Below are positions 53,779 through 64,000 of a DNA stretch of 64,000 nucleotides, in pieces. The stretch comes from Tricholoma matsutake (lineage: Eukaryota; Basidiomycota; Agaricomycetes; Agaricales; Tricholomataceae): assembly GCA_026075535.2 (NCBI GenBank), contig AP026542.1, positions 7,130,001 through 7,194,000 on the forward strand. The letters are read 5' to 3'. A program made the translations under genes and the position numbers. The notes under the pieces were generated by a model. The model made no database searches and was not told the origin of the DNA. It saw only the letters and a program-made list of their open reading frames with translations. The stretch's first letter is position 1. The number at the start of each line of letters is the position of its first letter.

Positions 53779-55376
53779 ACAACAACAGGATTGTCCTTCA
53801 AAGGATATGCAATGGTGATATCCAGGATGGACATCCCACCTCGATCCCCGATCAGGGGATCTGTTTCAACAAAGATGGTCAACCTTGGGATAAGGATGAC
53901 CCTTCATCTCGCCATCAAAAGCGAGAGAGCCCACCATCTGTAAATTCCAGATGGCCTGTGCAGAGTCACGCTGGCCATGGAGGACCACCAGATGGAGATG
54001 GGTTCAGGGATGATAGTAATGGAAGTGATAGTGACTTGACGTATAGCACGTTGAGCAATAAAAGTACCGAACATTCTTCCCAATTCAAGAAAGAGGCATC
54101 CCGCAGAAACTTGTCAAATCCCTGACGAGGAGCGCAATCATGCACTTCTTCCAGATGTACCCCATCTGGATGTTCTGGTACCCCACAAGAACCAAGTAGC
54201 CCTTACTGGTCTACATCTTCCTATCCCGATTCTTATTGAGATAAAGGCTCTCGCCATCCCTCAAAATATTTGAGGGACATTCATGCCAAGATACATAGAC
54301 AGATCGACAACAAGGTCTCTGTCTTGACAGAGATTCCTGCCACTGGAGGCAAGAACGGTCCCAGAGTTCCCAATCCATCAAAGTATGGTGGATTACCCAA
54401 CACTGAAGCCTTTGAAATATGGATGGATGCCCTTCTTTGGTGGTTAAAGGTGAACAAGGTGTGCGGCCCTGAACTGGACTCAGACCGCATCGAATATATG
54501 GTGATGTTCCTTGAGAACACCGCCCTCACTTGGTTTGAAGATAGCGTTGATGCTGCGTACTGTCAACGATCTGCCTGGACTTTCAAGGAAGTCATCACCG
54601 CCCTATACAACCAGTTTGTGCATGAAAATGCAACCCACAATGCAACTGACAAGTTCTGGCACGTCGAGTATAATGCCAATGAGGGTGTTATGGGCTATTA
54701 CCACAAACTGGAGTGCTATGCTACCAGGATGATACAGGCACCCAATCCATTTATGTTCAAAACACAATTGGTGACCGGGTTGCCCACAAGCATCATATTC
54801 TTTGTACTAGACAAAGGATGTTCCGCTGAGACAAGCTCAGTGCAAGAAATCCTACACTTCGCCTGCCAGGCAGAGGAAATCGGTAAGATGAGAAAATGCT
54901 TCAATGAAAAGAAGCATATAATGGATTCCACCAAGTCAAAGAGCACATCCTCTTCGACTAAAACTTCCAAAACAAAAGACCCTTCTCCTGAACGGTCTCA
55001 TGAACAATCCCGGGATCATTCTCATAAACATGATAAGAACTATCATGATAGTTCTAATAGTTCTAAATATCCGGGGTCAAAGTATCCTACCAAGGAGCTT
55101 TGAAGTCATGGTGATAGTGATCGCCATAACAAAGATCGTCGTGATACTCGACATCGTGTGTCTGGAGGGAAACCATCCAGACACTCTGGATCCAAATCAG
55201 ACAAAAGGTCTGATGACAAGAAGACCCCAATTTGTTACAGCTGTGGAGGTCCACACTACTCCACAGATAAGGGCTGCCCTAAGTATGGACAGCCCAAACC
55301 ATCAGCTAAGATTTTCGCTGCTCGAGAAGGATCAGCATCTATGGCTGATCCCAAACCTCCCATGCTCAACTGAGCA
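53779..55376 (+). pseudogene. Gag of Gypsy F, main part with zinc knuckle
   Basis: Continues from 25208 (minus). NNNRIVLQRICNGDIQDG...SVNSRWP, TGA at 54122, then gag core: PSKYGGLPNTEAFEIWMDALLWWLKVN, WFEDSVDAAY, FKEVITALYNQFVHENA. A His/Asp/Ser-rich basic stretch follows, TGA at 55101, then knuckle CYSCGGPHYSTDKGC (about 55236-55280) in the same frame. The core is a standard retrotransposon gag. Confidence 0.85.
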
Positions 55377-55574
55377 GTGAGCATCATTCAAGTCCTACCC
55401 GGGACTCAGATTCACATTCTGTGATGAATGAGAGACTTGCCGCAGCGTACAGCGACTCAGAGGATAACTCTCACTCTGAATATGAGTCTGCCTTGTCAGA
55501 CATGAACCCTGACAGTTCTCAGTACAGTTCAGAAGGTGAACTGTGCAACTTGGAGTCTGACACTGGGGGTGACA
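55377..55574 (+). pseudogene. Gypsy F gag-protease spacer
   Basis: Acidic Ser-rich coding (AYSDSEDNSHSEYESALSD, NLESDTGG) that runs to the insertion of element G and resumes at 58420 as DASEYSGSEHFGA. Joined in frame once one target duplication is removed. Confidence 0.75.
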
Positions 55575-55765
55575 TGTAAGAGTGCCTCTTACATCATCAT
55601 TACATTATCACATGCCACTCAGTTATCACATGTTATTCTGATAGTATATAGTCTATACTTCGAGTACTTGTACTGTATTCTAGATTCCCCCATCAAATCA
55701 TATTAAGTTCCTTATAGTTTTCGTGCCCTTGAGTCTCAAGTGTTGGAAGCTCTGGCTTCCTTCCA
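55575..55765 (+). repeat. Left LTR of element G
   Basis: 191 bp. Opens with an inverted repeat, TGTAAGAG and CTCTTACA around TGC, and ends CTTCCTTCCA. Confidence 0.9.
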
Positions 55766-58223
55766 CTTTTTTTTTATAATGAACTTACTATCCACACTCT
55801 ACACTCTCACACATGTTCTTTTCCCGAAACCTCACCGACCCTGAAATTTCCGAAATGGTCGATTTTTTTACACCGCACACAAGTCCTGGAACTATCAAGA
55901 ACTACTCTCATTTATACACCGCCTATACCCCGTATTGATCCCACCCATCTCGCTCAGCTCCAAACACTTCAAACGACCCCACAAGACCGTTACCAACCCT
56001 GCACCACTTCAAGTTCATCACCACCATCACCATCACACACCACATCACGGTTGTCAATGTTGACAACAACCATCTCGCAACCAGTTTTCCAGTGTGGGCC
56101 CCCTCTTCCAACAACTCAGACACAACAGTACACATCTCCATACCAGCCTACAGCTCCCCAGAGTGCTCCCCATTCCCTCCTCTCACATCCCTTGCCCCCC
56201 TGTTTGTCTGCCACATCACCACCAAGAATGATGGCAAACCCAACTCCAACACCCCGGAAATGGCATCTAGGGCCTCGTCTAGCACACAGACTGAACCCAC
56301 CAGCCTGTGGAACCACCAACTAGCTGTAGACAATGCAACGACACCATTGACAGCCCAAGAAAAATGCTGTTACGTGAAGTCATATGGACATGTTCCTCTG
56401 AATGTGTCGTGTACTTGATGAAACCACCCAGGAGCCCCCCACACCACACCGTTACCCCCTGATTACCCCCATTACACACCTCGAACTGCCTGCTGCAACG
56501 GCCACATCATTGTCAACAACAGCACCCACAGCTGCCCCAAACCTCGCATATGGACGCATCGTGTACTTGATGAAACCTTCAATGCCAACCTACTACACTC
56601 CAGCAGAGTCCCCAGCCCCCCATTCTGTACCCTGAGCTGCCTATCACCACCGCCACTTCATCGTCAACAACGGCACCCACAGCTGCCCCAAACCAGCCCC
56701 CAGCCCCTCAAGCGACAGCACTCACTCACAAACCCACCTAGAGCACTCCACCCAACTCCCCAGCCCCCCCATTTTGCACCCAAAGCATGCCTATTCAGTT
56801 GCCATGCCACCATCACCAACAGCAACGCTGACCACTGCTAACACCTCCAAAATGATGACCTGGCCGCTGCCTAGCACACAAGCAACTACCTACACCTCAA
56901 ACACGGCTAAGCAGACCATAGACAACGTACAGAGAACCCCAACTCCCTGACAATGGATTTACGTGACACCGAGCACATTTGCTCATGGAAGCGTGTTGTT
57001 TGCTCATCGGAACAACTCGGCCAGCTCCTCCATCTATGACGACAACCCATGCCAGCTCCCACAGCCCCCATTCCCCCCCTGCTCAACCCCTGTTACCCTG
57101 TCCCCCCCCCCCCCCCCCATGAGCCTGCCACGACACCCCACACGCCAACAGACATGCAGCCTTGGCCCTCATCAAGGCACTGTGCCATGCCCTCTCCATG
57201 GTTCCCCACCCTCGACACTGTTCCTTGCCCTCCGCATGGGCCTCTCTATTCTGCCCCAAAACTCACCTCGACCTGCGCCGATAAATGCCTTTCTCTAACC
57301 CCCCAACACCCACTCGTCGCCAACATGGCGTTTCCAAATGCCAAACCTCCATTTTTTGCTGTCAACAGGTTCCCCTCACACCCGAGACCCATTTTTTGCC
57401 AACATGGCCTTTCTACACACCCCCAAGCCCCATTTTTTGCCATCGATGCCTTCTCCTCAACCACAACACCTGTTTTTCACCAATGTGGCCTTCCCACACT
57501 TCCCAAGCCCCCATTTTTCACCGTCGACATCCTTCTGCTCCTCCTGTCATCGTTGTACAACCATCAAGAACTCCTGGTATTTTTGCGCTTCATAATCAAC
57601 ATTCACCACAGACCAGACAGCAAAACAACTAGCTACGAACATATCCTGTTCAGATCCTTTTCTACTTACTTCTACCCCTTCAGGTAGACTCGCTCATAGG
57701 GGACATAATCTGTCTCCAAAACAACCACAGCTGAGAAAATGCCATTGCACGCCTACATGCCCATGCATACTTTTGGAATGCATGATCTGCTCGATGGATG
57801 AGCCCTGCCAACCCCACGACACCCCCCGCTGACCATCTACGCCCATGTTTCCATCCATCCACCCCAGCTTGCCCCAGGTGTCCTGTAAATGCACCATTTT
57901 GCCACCCCGCACCATGTCACTGTCCCTGTCCCCAGCTCCACATCACCTGCGCACCATCAATGCCACTGTCCTCATCAACACCACTATCCTCGTCAACACC
58001 ACTGTCCTCTTCAATGCCACTGTCCTCATCAATGCTCACTGTCCTTGTCAATGCCCCCTGTCCTCGACGCCCACCATCATCACCCACTTCCACTACCAGG
58101 CAACTCAATGTTTTCACCAATGTGTAAAGTGTGCCTGTGACGTGTTGATTCAAGCCCTCTGCAGCTTATGGATTCTCCCCCCCCCCCCCCCCCCCCAGTC
58201 ATTTTTTTTGAAGTATGAGAGAG
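55766..58223. other. Interior of element G
   Basis: Pro/Thr/Ser-coding low-complexity frames in several phases. The near-repeated block PPFFAVNRF/PIFCQHGL (57340-57530) reflects a degenerate tandem repeat (CATTTTTTGCC) rather than a conserved protein. No motif recognised. Confidence 0.5.
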
Positions 58224-58414
58224 TGTAAGAGTGCCTCTTACATCATCATTACATTATCACATGCCACTCAGTTATCACATGTTATTCTGATAGTATATAG
58301 TCTATACTTTGAGTACTTGTACTGTATTCTAGATTCCCCCATCGAATCATATTAAGTTCCTTATAGTTTTCATGCCCTTGAGTCTCGAGTGTTGGAAGCT
58401 CTGGCTTCCTTCCA
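58224..58414 (+). repeat. Right LTR of element G
   Basis: 191 bp, differs from the left LTR at only a few positions, so insertion is recent relative to most elements here. Confidence 0.9.
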
Positions 58415-58419
58415 TGATG

Positions 58420-59117
58420 CCAGTGAATATTCTGGATCAGAACACTTTGGTGCGATCCAAGAAATCCTTTTGGAGTATGACTCTGACAGTTGCCCATCTG
58501 CCCAGTCGGTATCCGACTCAGAGGAAGACTCTGAGGACGAGACGGGGAGAAATTCTCCATCATTTTCTGAAAGATTAGGCATCATGATAGACGACCTATT
58601 CAGAAACAAGCCACGCTTCAGAGGCATGACCACTTTGAGGAAGTCCTCTAAGAAAATAACCCATCCTCCTCGCTCTGAGAAGGACAACAGGTGCTTCATG
58701 GCAAAAATGAAGCTTCATGAACTTGAAGCTTTTGTACTCCTAGATTCAGGCTGGACATCTGATTTGATTTCCCCAGAATTCACCATGTCAGTGAATCTTA
58801 AAGCCCACAAATTGGAAGAACTGGTGCCCTTGCAATTAGGCACCGTTGGAAGCCATTCAAAGATCAACTTTGGACTATTCACTGATTTTGAAATCGGTGA
58901 AATAAAAAACACCCATTATTTTGATGTTGTTAACATCGAGAGATATGACACCATTCTAGGCACTGTCTTCATGAGGAAACATGGTATAGTTCTAGACTTC
59001 GAATGTGACAAAGTACGCGTCAAGGGCAAACACCTCGATACCATTATCGAGGGCCCTAACACTTTCAAGCAAGCCCGTCGGCATGCTATGCATCCTCAAC
59101 CTCCCAAGGATGAGTGA
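58420..59117 (+). pseudogene. Aspartic protease of Gypsy F
   Basis: Acidic leader (YDSDSCPSAQSVSDSEED), then AFVLLDSGWTSDLISPEF with the catalytic DSG (about 58740) and YDTILGTVFMRKHGIVLDF as the second hallmark. Linker ends KQARRHAMHPQPP, a TGA at 59115, and coding-like sequence continues to about 59220. RT and later domains of F are absent. Confidence 0.84.
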
Positions 59118-59240
59118 CACGAGAGCAGCCACATGGCCACTGATGATGCTCAACCCGGAAACCCAAACAAAACCCACAAAATGGCTTCGGATGGTATAAC
59201 ACGAGTCAGAGGAAGGATGTGAGGCCCTCTAGATGTCACC

Positions 59241-60648
59241 TGTCAGACCGACCATCAAATAGTCACAAAACAACTGCTTGTCAAAGCAGTTTGAGGCTAA
59301 AAGAATGTGTTTTGAGGACTTGCAATGATTTTCGAGGGGTTGCAATGATTTTCGAGGTGTTGCAATGATTTTCGAGGTGTTGCAATGATTTTTGAGATGT
59401 CGCAATGCTTTTCGAGATGTCACGATATTTTTCGAAGAAGTCTCGAGGAATTTCGAGTGCACAGATATATTCGGACGCAAGATCAGGGGACTAGACGAGT
59501 AGTAGAAGTGAAGAAAAGGCTAATCAAGGGAAGCGAGAGCGAAAATAGCATAATGCGAGGAATTTCAAGGAATTTCGAGGAAGTTTAGCATAAAACACCA
59601 AACTTCAGACTGAATAAGACTAAACTGAACTCTCAAATCACTGTGATCTGGGAGGAAGACAACGACTTTCTTGTTTTTCTTTGTATCTAGTACATCTTTT
59701 TATATAAAATAAAGAAAGTACCTAAAAAGGCTAGAGAACATGAGGCAAACATGTGGAAAACTCGAGGCAAAAGACAATATGAGTATATCAGAACAATAAA
59801 GCAAGCCTAGAAGGGGTGAACATAACACATCATGAAGAAATAATAAGAAAGAATAGCTAAAACCGGACTGTCCTTGTTATAAATTGAATAAAAGATTGGA
59901 AACTGCTTCAAGCGGATTGTATGCATGCACATGCAGTTGAAATGTGTTTGATATACTCAATATAGTGTCCCATGTGTCCAGCATGTGTCCGAAGATTGTT
60001 CAAACAGGAAATACTGTGTCCGACGATGTTTTTTGAGGTTCGATGTTTTTCGAAGATTTTCGAAGATTCTTCGGACTTTGTTCATGGCCCGATATTGGTG
60101 CGATATTGTTTGACAATGGTAGGGGATACGTCTGGCATGTGTGCGATGATTATTCGGATAGCGATATAGTGTCCAATGTCAATTTTTGATGTTCGATGAT
60201 TTTCGAAGTCAGTCAAGGAAATATCAGACTTGTTCGAAGGCCGATATCGTTGTGATATTGCTCGAAACTGGTTTGGAACTCATCAACAATGTTCCAAGTG
60301 TATATCCTGAGCTGTATGAAGGTCAGGGGAATTGTACTATAGTGGCCAAAGGCATACAAAGAATTTCGAGGTGTCGCAAAGAATTTCAAAGCATTTTCGT
60401 GACTTTGTAGAGGTTTGTAGAGGTTTGTAGAGCTTTGGAGGGGTTCGTAAAGCTTTGGAGGGGTTCGTATGGGTTCGTAGAGCTTTGACGACGATTGTAG
60501 ATGTGTTTTCCGAGCTTGAACAACAAGGTGGACCTTTATTGACGCGTACTTACTCTACTACAACAGTTGTTTATACTAGGTATAGTACGGATTAATAGAG
60601 TCACTTATCCAGAGACTGAGTTGTTTATACTAGGATTCACTTTCTACA
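59241..60648 (+). repeat. Putative 5' LTR of the Copia element
   Basis: Inferred limits: TGTCAGACCG, which follows the end of Gypsy F coding, to CTTTCTACA, which precedes GGTTATGGGCC, a likely primer-binding site. TATATAAAA near 59700 would be the TATA box. Contains short tandem repeats. The 3' LTR lies outside the window. Confidence 0.45.
59322..59440 (+). repeat. Tandem repeats in the Copia LTR
   Basis: About five copies of a 20-21-bp unit, GAGGTGTTGCAATGATTTTC, decaying rightward. A second run, TTGGAGGGGTTCGTA and GTAGAGGTTT, lies at 60408-60485. Confidence 0.88.
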
Positions 60649-60859
60649 GGTTATGGGCCATTCTCGTCGTCTTTGAACAATGGGAGAAAGTATCCTAGCC
60701 ACTCAACATTCTGCTTCGTCATACCTTCTGATCCGTTTCCCCGATCATTTTTTGATCTCGGATCAATTCCTTTGTCTTTCATGGACCCGGCTGCTCTACC
60801 ATTGCATCTCTCTCATCTCCCTTTGCACACTCGTCATCCACTGACCTCGGTTTTCTATC

Positions 60860-61980
60860 ATGGGTACCGATACTGTTGATCCCCCGTCCATTTCCCCTAT
60901 CAAACTTTCTGTGCAATATACCAGGGAGAAGCTCGACAAACTTAAATCAAATTACAAAGAATGGTGCGAGGAGATTATTATTGCTTTATCATTAAACGGC
61001 CTTTATGAGTATGTTATGGGCAGAATACCTGAGCCCACTTCTACCGAACTCTGAGCGCTTGCCAACTGGAAGGCGAATTCCCACCTCGCGTATGCGTTTA
61101 TCACGTCCAGCATCTCTCCATCTGAGCGTAAATTCCTGGACATTAAAGTAGGCCCTGATGCGAACTGGAAAATTCTCCAGGACTGTCACCAGAAGGAAGG
61201 CCCCATTCGGCAGGTCCAGCTCTTACAACAAGCGCTTTCCATCCAGTGTACGAAGGACACACCACTCCCCAAGATGGCAGAAAAGATTTGCGCGTTAATT
61301 GAACGCGCTTTTGCCATGGGTGATATACAGGCCGATCTTCTTTGTTGCATTGCTCTCCTTAATTCCCTTAGTGATAATTTTCCACATGCTCGCTCCGTTA
61401 TTTCACGGGATATTGCCGCTTCTTCCCTCTCAGCTCCATATGGCTTGAAGGATATCAAATTATTTCTGGAGAACGAACAATCACTACTTGAGAATGATCA
61501 GCATGGTGGTTCCAAAAACCATGCCGCTTTTACCGCACAGTCCAAATCTTCCAAGCTCCCTAATGCACCAATCTGCACCAATGCTAACTGTGGGAAACTT
61601 GGCCACACGAAACAATATTGCATTAAACCTGGCGGTGGTATGGCTGGGAAATCACTCGAGGAGTTGATCGCTGCTCGCAGGGCTGCCCGTGAGAAGAAAT
61701 CCTTACCAGCTGGCACTACAAAGGTTCCTATTACCGTGAAGGACATTAATGGTTGTGCCTTCACTGTCATGGTCGACCCCGATATTCCTACCCCACCTGC
61801 ACCAGAATTTGCCGGGCTTGCTCACGACCCGCTGCCTTTAGACCCTTCGGATGCGCAATATGAAGGATGGGTTGCTGTGGAGGAGGAGCTCACCACTACA
61901 GTGGGCTGGAAACACCATACATCACCCATCCCTGACAATGCGCTCACTGTGGAACCCCTTTCACAGACTTGTTGCTCACG
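60860..61980 (+). pseudogene. Gag of the Copia element
   Basis: ATG at 60860 (MGTDTVDPPSISPIKLS). LDKLKSNYKEWCEEIIIAL is the N-terminal gag motif; TGA at 61052; then QLLQQALSIQCTKDTPLPKMAEKI and LLNSLSDNFPHARSVI. Knuckle CTNANCGKLGHTKQYC at about 61576-61622. A Lys/Arg-rich stretch (EELIAARRAAREKKSL) follows. The frame ends at the protease, which is one base off. Confidence 0.88.
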
Positions 61981-62400
61981 CATCACCTTGATGCTCTCCC
62001 CTTTATTATTGACTCTGGGGCTACAGTACATATATCCCCTGACAAGTCTGACTTCCTCACCTTACGACCCATTTCACCTCACTCTGTCAGAGGTGTCGGT
62101 AGTTCATCTATTGATGCTGTCAGTGTTGGTGATATACAGCTAAGAATAGCCTGGGGCGCATCAATTATTTTACGTAATGCCCTCTACATCCCAAAATCGG
62201 CAGTTCAGCCGATCTCAGTGGGCACGCTGGCCGACGACTCTAACGCTGTCACACATTTTGACAGTAACACATGCTGGTTCACTGATAAATCCTCTGGGGC
62301 CTTCATAGCTCGTGGATTGCGCATATCTAGAAAGCTTTACACGCTCAACATTGCATCAGCCCAGGCTGATCACGTTCTACTCTCGAGACATGGCATCGTC
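61965..62400 (+). pseudogene. Protease of the Copia element
   Basis: HHLDALPFIIDSGATVHISPDKSDF holds the catalytic DSGAT (about 62000), with VRGVGSSSIDAVSVGDIQL and LRNALYIPKSA as later strands. Shifted relative to gag, and again relative to integrase near 62385. Confidence 0.86.
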
Positions 62401-63660
62401 GTCTGGGTCACGCAAATTACCAGGCACTCTGGGATATGGCCAAGAAGGGCGCTTTCACTGGTGCACCACTCGCTTCATTGCAAAAATTACCTAAATGTGA
62501 TTCCTGTGTCCTTGGCAAGCAGACCAAGTCTCCAGTCCCCAAGAAACATCAGGAGGGACCAGGCCATAAGGCGACAAGGAAGCTGGAAAAGGTGTGGGTG
62601 GATCTATCTGGACCACATTCAGTAACGTCGTGTGCGGGGAACCGTTATATCATGGATATAGTAGACGACTACACCTCATTCCCATGGTCTATACCATTGC
62701 AAAATAAAGATGATGCTTTCACAGAATTTAAAGCTTGGAAACTTGCCCGGGAGAACGAAACCGGCCTTAAAGTTGGGACCTATATCACCGATAACGGTGA
62801 ACTTAAATCACACGAAATGAAGGAGTGGTTGAAGACTCGTGGTATTGATCAGCATTTCACGGCACCTCACACCTCGGCTCACATAGGCCGTGTTGAGCGA
62901 ATGCATAGGACGCTTATGGCTAAAGTGCGCACTATGCAAATATATGCTGGTCTGCCAGCTTATTTGTGGGACGAGTTCTACCTCACAGCTGCCCACTTGC
63001 ATGCCAAGACTACGACCCGTTCACTAGCAAGCCTAATGCCTTGTGAATTGTGGTACGAGAGAAAACCTGATTATTCTTAACTTCGGGAGATAGGTTGCAG
63101 GGCTTTTGTGCTTATCCCAGGAAAGGATAATCCCAAGATACTTGAATGATCCATCAAATGTGTCTTGATAGGCTACGAGCCAAAATCAAAAGCATATCGC
63201 TGTTATAACCGCGCAATGCATAAGGTTCATATTTCATATCATGTCCGCTTTCTTGAGAGCCATGAAGGCTACTCACCACCTTCAATCGATGAATTAGGAG
63301 AGGATGATAATATTGGGTCCAGTGGTAGTCTACCCACATTCCTTGGTCCTATTTTACAGCAAGACGATGATGTTGAGTCTTCTCATGAATTCACTCTCCC
63401 TGATGCGCCCTCTAATAGTTTCACAACACTGCCACTGCCACCCGTTGCCCAGCCTATTTGTCGATCTACCCATGTTCTAATACCCACAGACAAAAACCCC
63501 AATGGTGGCCCTGCTATTACTAGAACAGTGGCTGCAGTGCAAAAATCATTGGAGAGTGCTGCGCGTGTAAAGGAGGCGCGGTGGGAGCATTGGGCTGCTA
63601 TTGTGGCTGCACAATCAGATCACATTACGGATCAATCCTCCGATCATGATCATGATGTCA
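62388..63660 (+). pseudogene. Integrase of the Copia element
   Basis: Pre-integrase finger WHRRLGHANYQALWDMAKKG ... CDSCVLGK (62391-62510). Core: VWVDLSGP (first Asp, 62597), YITDNGEL (second Asp, 62786), IGRVERMHRTL (Glu, 62895); triad intact. Stops at 63078 (TAA) and 63147 (TGA). The conserved tail SIKCVLIGYEPKSKAYRCYN and HISYHVRFLE ends near 63260, followed by an acidic linker. Confidence 0.9.
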
Positions 63661-64000
63661 TGGAAGAACTCCAACAATCATTTCATAATCTTGATTTGGG
63701 CAATCAAGCGCATCAATTTCAGGCCCTGATCTCGGAAATGGTAGATTTTGATCTGGAGTCACTTCAATTTGAGGATGAGCTGAAAACATGGGATGAAGCC
63801 AGAAGATCTGTTGATGCAACGCGATGGGAGCATGGATATCTGGAGGAATTGAACTCATTGAAAGAAATGGGGGTATACAAACTAATACCTAGGTCAGAGG
63901 TTCCACTAGGGAAACATATTAGGCGTGGGAGACCGATTTTCCACATTAAGTGCAATGAGGCGGGTACCCCTATTAGATGGAAGGTATGCCTAGTCTTCAG
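63661..64000 (+). pseudogene. Start of Copia reverse transcriptase
   Basis: DEARRSVDATRWEHGYLEEL, NSLKEMGVYKLIPRSEVPLG and RWKVCLVF are the first Copia RT motifs. The expected [K]ARLV is CLVF here. Frame open to the window edge. Confidence 0.85.

Larger units (their letters stand above)
55575..58414 (+). mobile_element. Element G, non-coding LTR retrotransposon
   Basis: 2840 bp with two 191-bp LTRs. Flanks TGACA (55570-55574) and TGATG (58415-58419) look like a 5-bp TSD altered by two transitions; TGATG restores the Gypsy F frame (GGT GAT GCC). The interior has no recognisable gag or pol. It is C-rich and low in complexity, with poly-C tracts at 57104-57117 and 58180-58196. Likely non-autonomous; strand is arbitrary. 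Confidence 0.82.
60649..64000 (+). mobile_element. Ty1/Copia retrotransposon, body, partial
   Basis: Order gag, protease, integrase, RT (integrase before RT defines Copia). Runs past the window edge in the first RT motifs. Two frame changes and three stops, so inactive as it stands. Confidence 0.9.

Noticed and set aside
57049..57687. Coding gene inside element G
   Set aside because: Pro-rich frames in several phases, poly-C tracts and degenerate tandem repeats; no domain and no consistent frame.

Overview
This window looks like a transposon graveyard from a mushroom-forming fungus (Basidiomycota, Agaricomycetes). The evidence is several chromodomain-bearing Ty3/Gypsy elements, a Copia element, a BED-finger hAT transposase whose reading frame is restored by two short GT-AG introns (52 and 59 nt), and a DUF6589-type protein fragment of the kind common in agaricomycetes. 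I recognise no host housekeeping gene. Almost every base can be assigned to a mobile element, usually one nested in another. The labels below (A1-A3, B, C, D, F, G, H, P, Q1, Q2, R) are mine.

Layout. 1-6788: hAT transposon (minus), split by Gypsy A1 (1201-5987; TSD CTCTG). The hAT sits a few bases inside the 3' LTR of Gypsy B. 6789-18678: Gypsy B (minus), itself hit by an 827-bp hAT-type MITE (10070-10896; TSD AAGGAGAT) and by Gypsy C (12854-18377; TSD CTGTG). 18684-19733: an acidic ORF, possibly the start of a Harbinger-like transposase. 19755-21757: gag and protease of Gypsy D. 21758-24966: element Q1. 24967-26583: displaced end of element P and the 5' part of Gypsy F (minus). 26584-27600 and 42310-42722: two halves of a DUF6589-like gene (minus). 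Between them lie Gypsy A2 (28634-34680; TSD TTGAC) and Gypsy H (about 34791-40900). 42722-46168: 5'-truncated Gypsy A3. 46169-46454: the missing reverse-transcriptase start of Gypsy D, on the other strand. 46463-49043: element Q2. 49044-53778: palindromic element P, carrying element R (49377-51117). 53779-59240: the rest of Gypsy F, interrupted by a non-coding LTR element G (55575-58414). 59241-64000: Copia element, cut by the window edge.

Two observations stand out. First, Q1 and Q2 are inverted copies whose 8-bp target duplications match only crosswise, and both Gypsy D and element P/Gypsy F are split at exactly these points. Re-inverting the segment between them joins D gag-protease to D RT in frame, joins P, and puts F gag back together. 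This indicates one inversion of roughly 22-25 kb by recombination between Q1 and Q2.

Second, P, Q and R belong to a non-autonomous, hAT-like set (8-bp TSD; ends related to CAGTA-TTTACACT) with an unusual shared plan. From outside in they carry subterminal tandem repeats, tRNA-like A-box/B-box modules facing outward, and an interior of GC-rich hairpins alternating with tandem intron-like cassettes (GTAAGT, TACTAAC, TTTATAG). Hairpin stems vary with compensatory changes between families, which suggests a structured, possibly spliced RNA. I do not recognise this design from any family I know, and it is the best candidate for an undescribed system here.

Most elements are decayed. Stops and active-site losses are largely CpG transitions (CGA to TGA or CAA), as expected from methylation-linked silencing.
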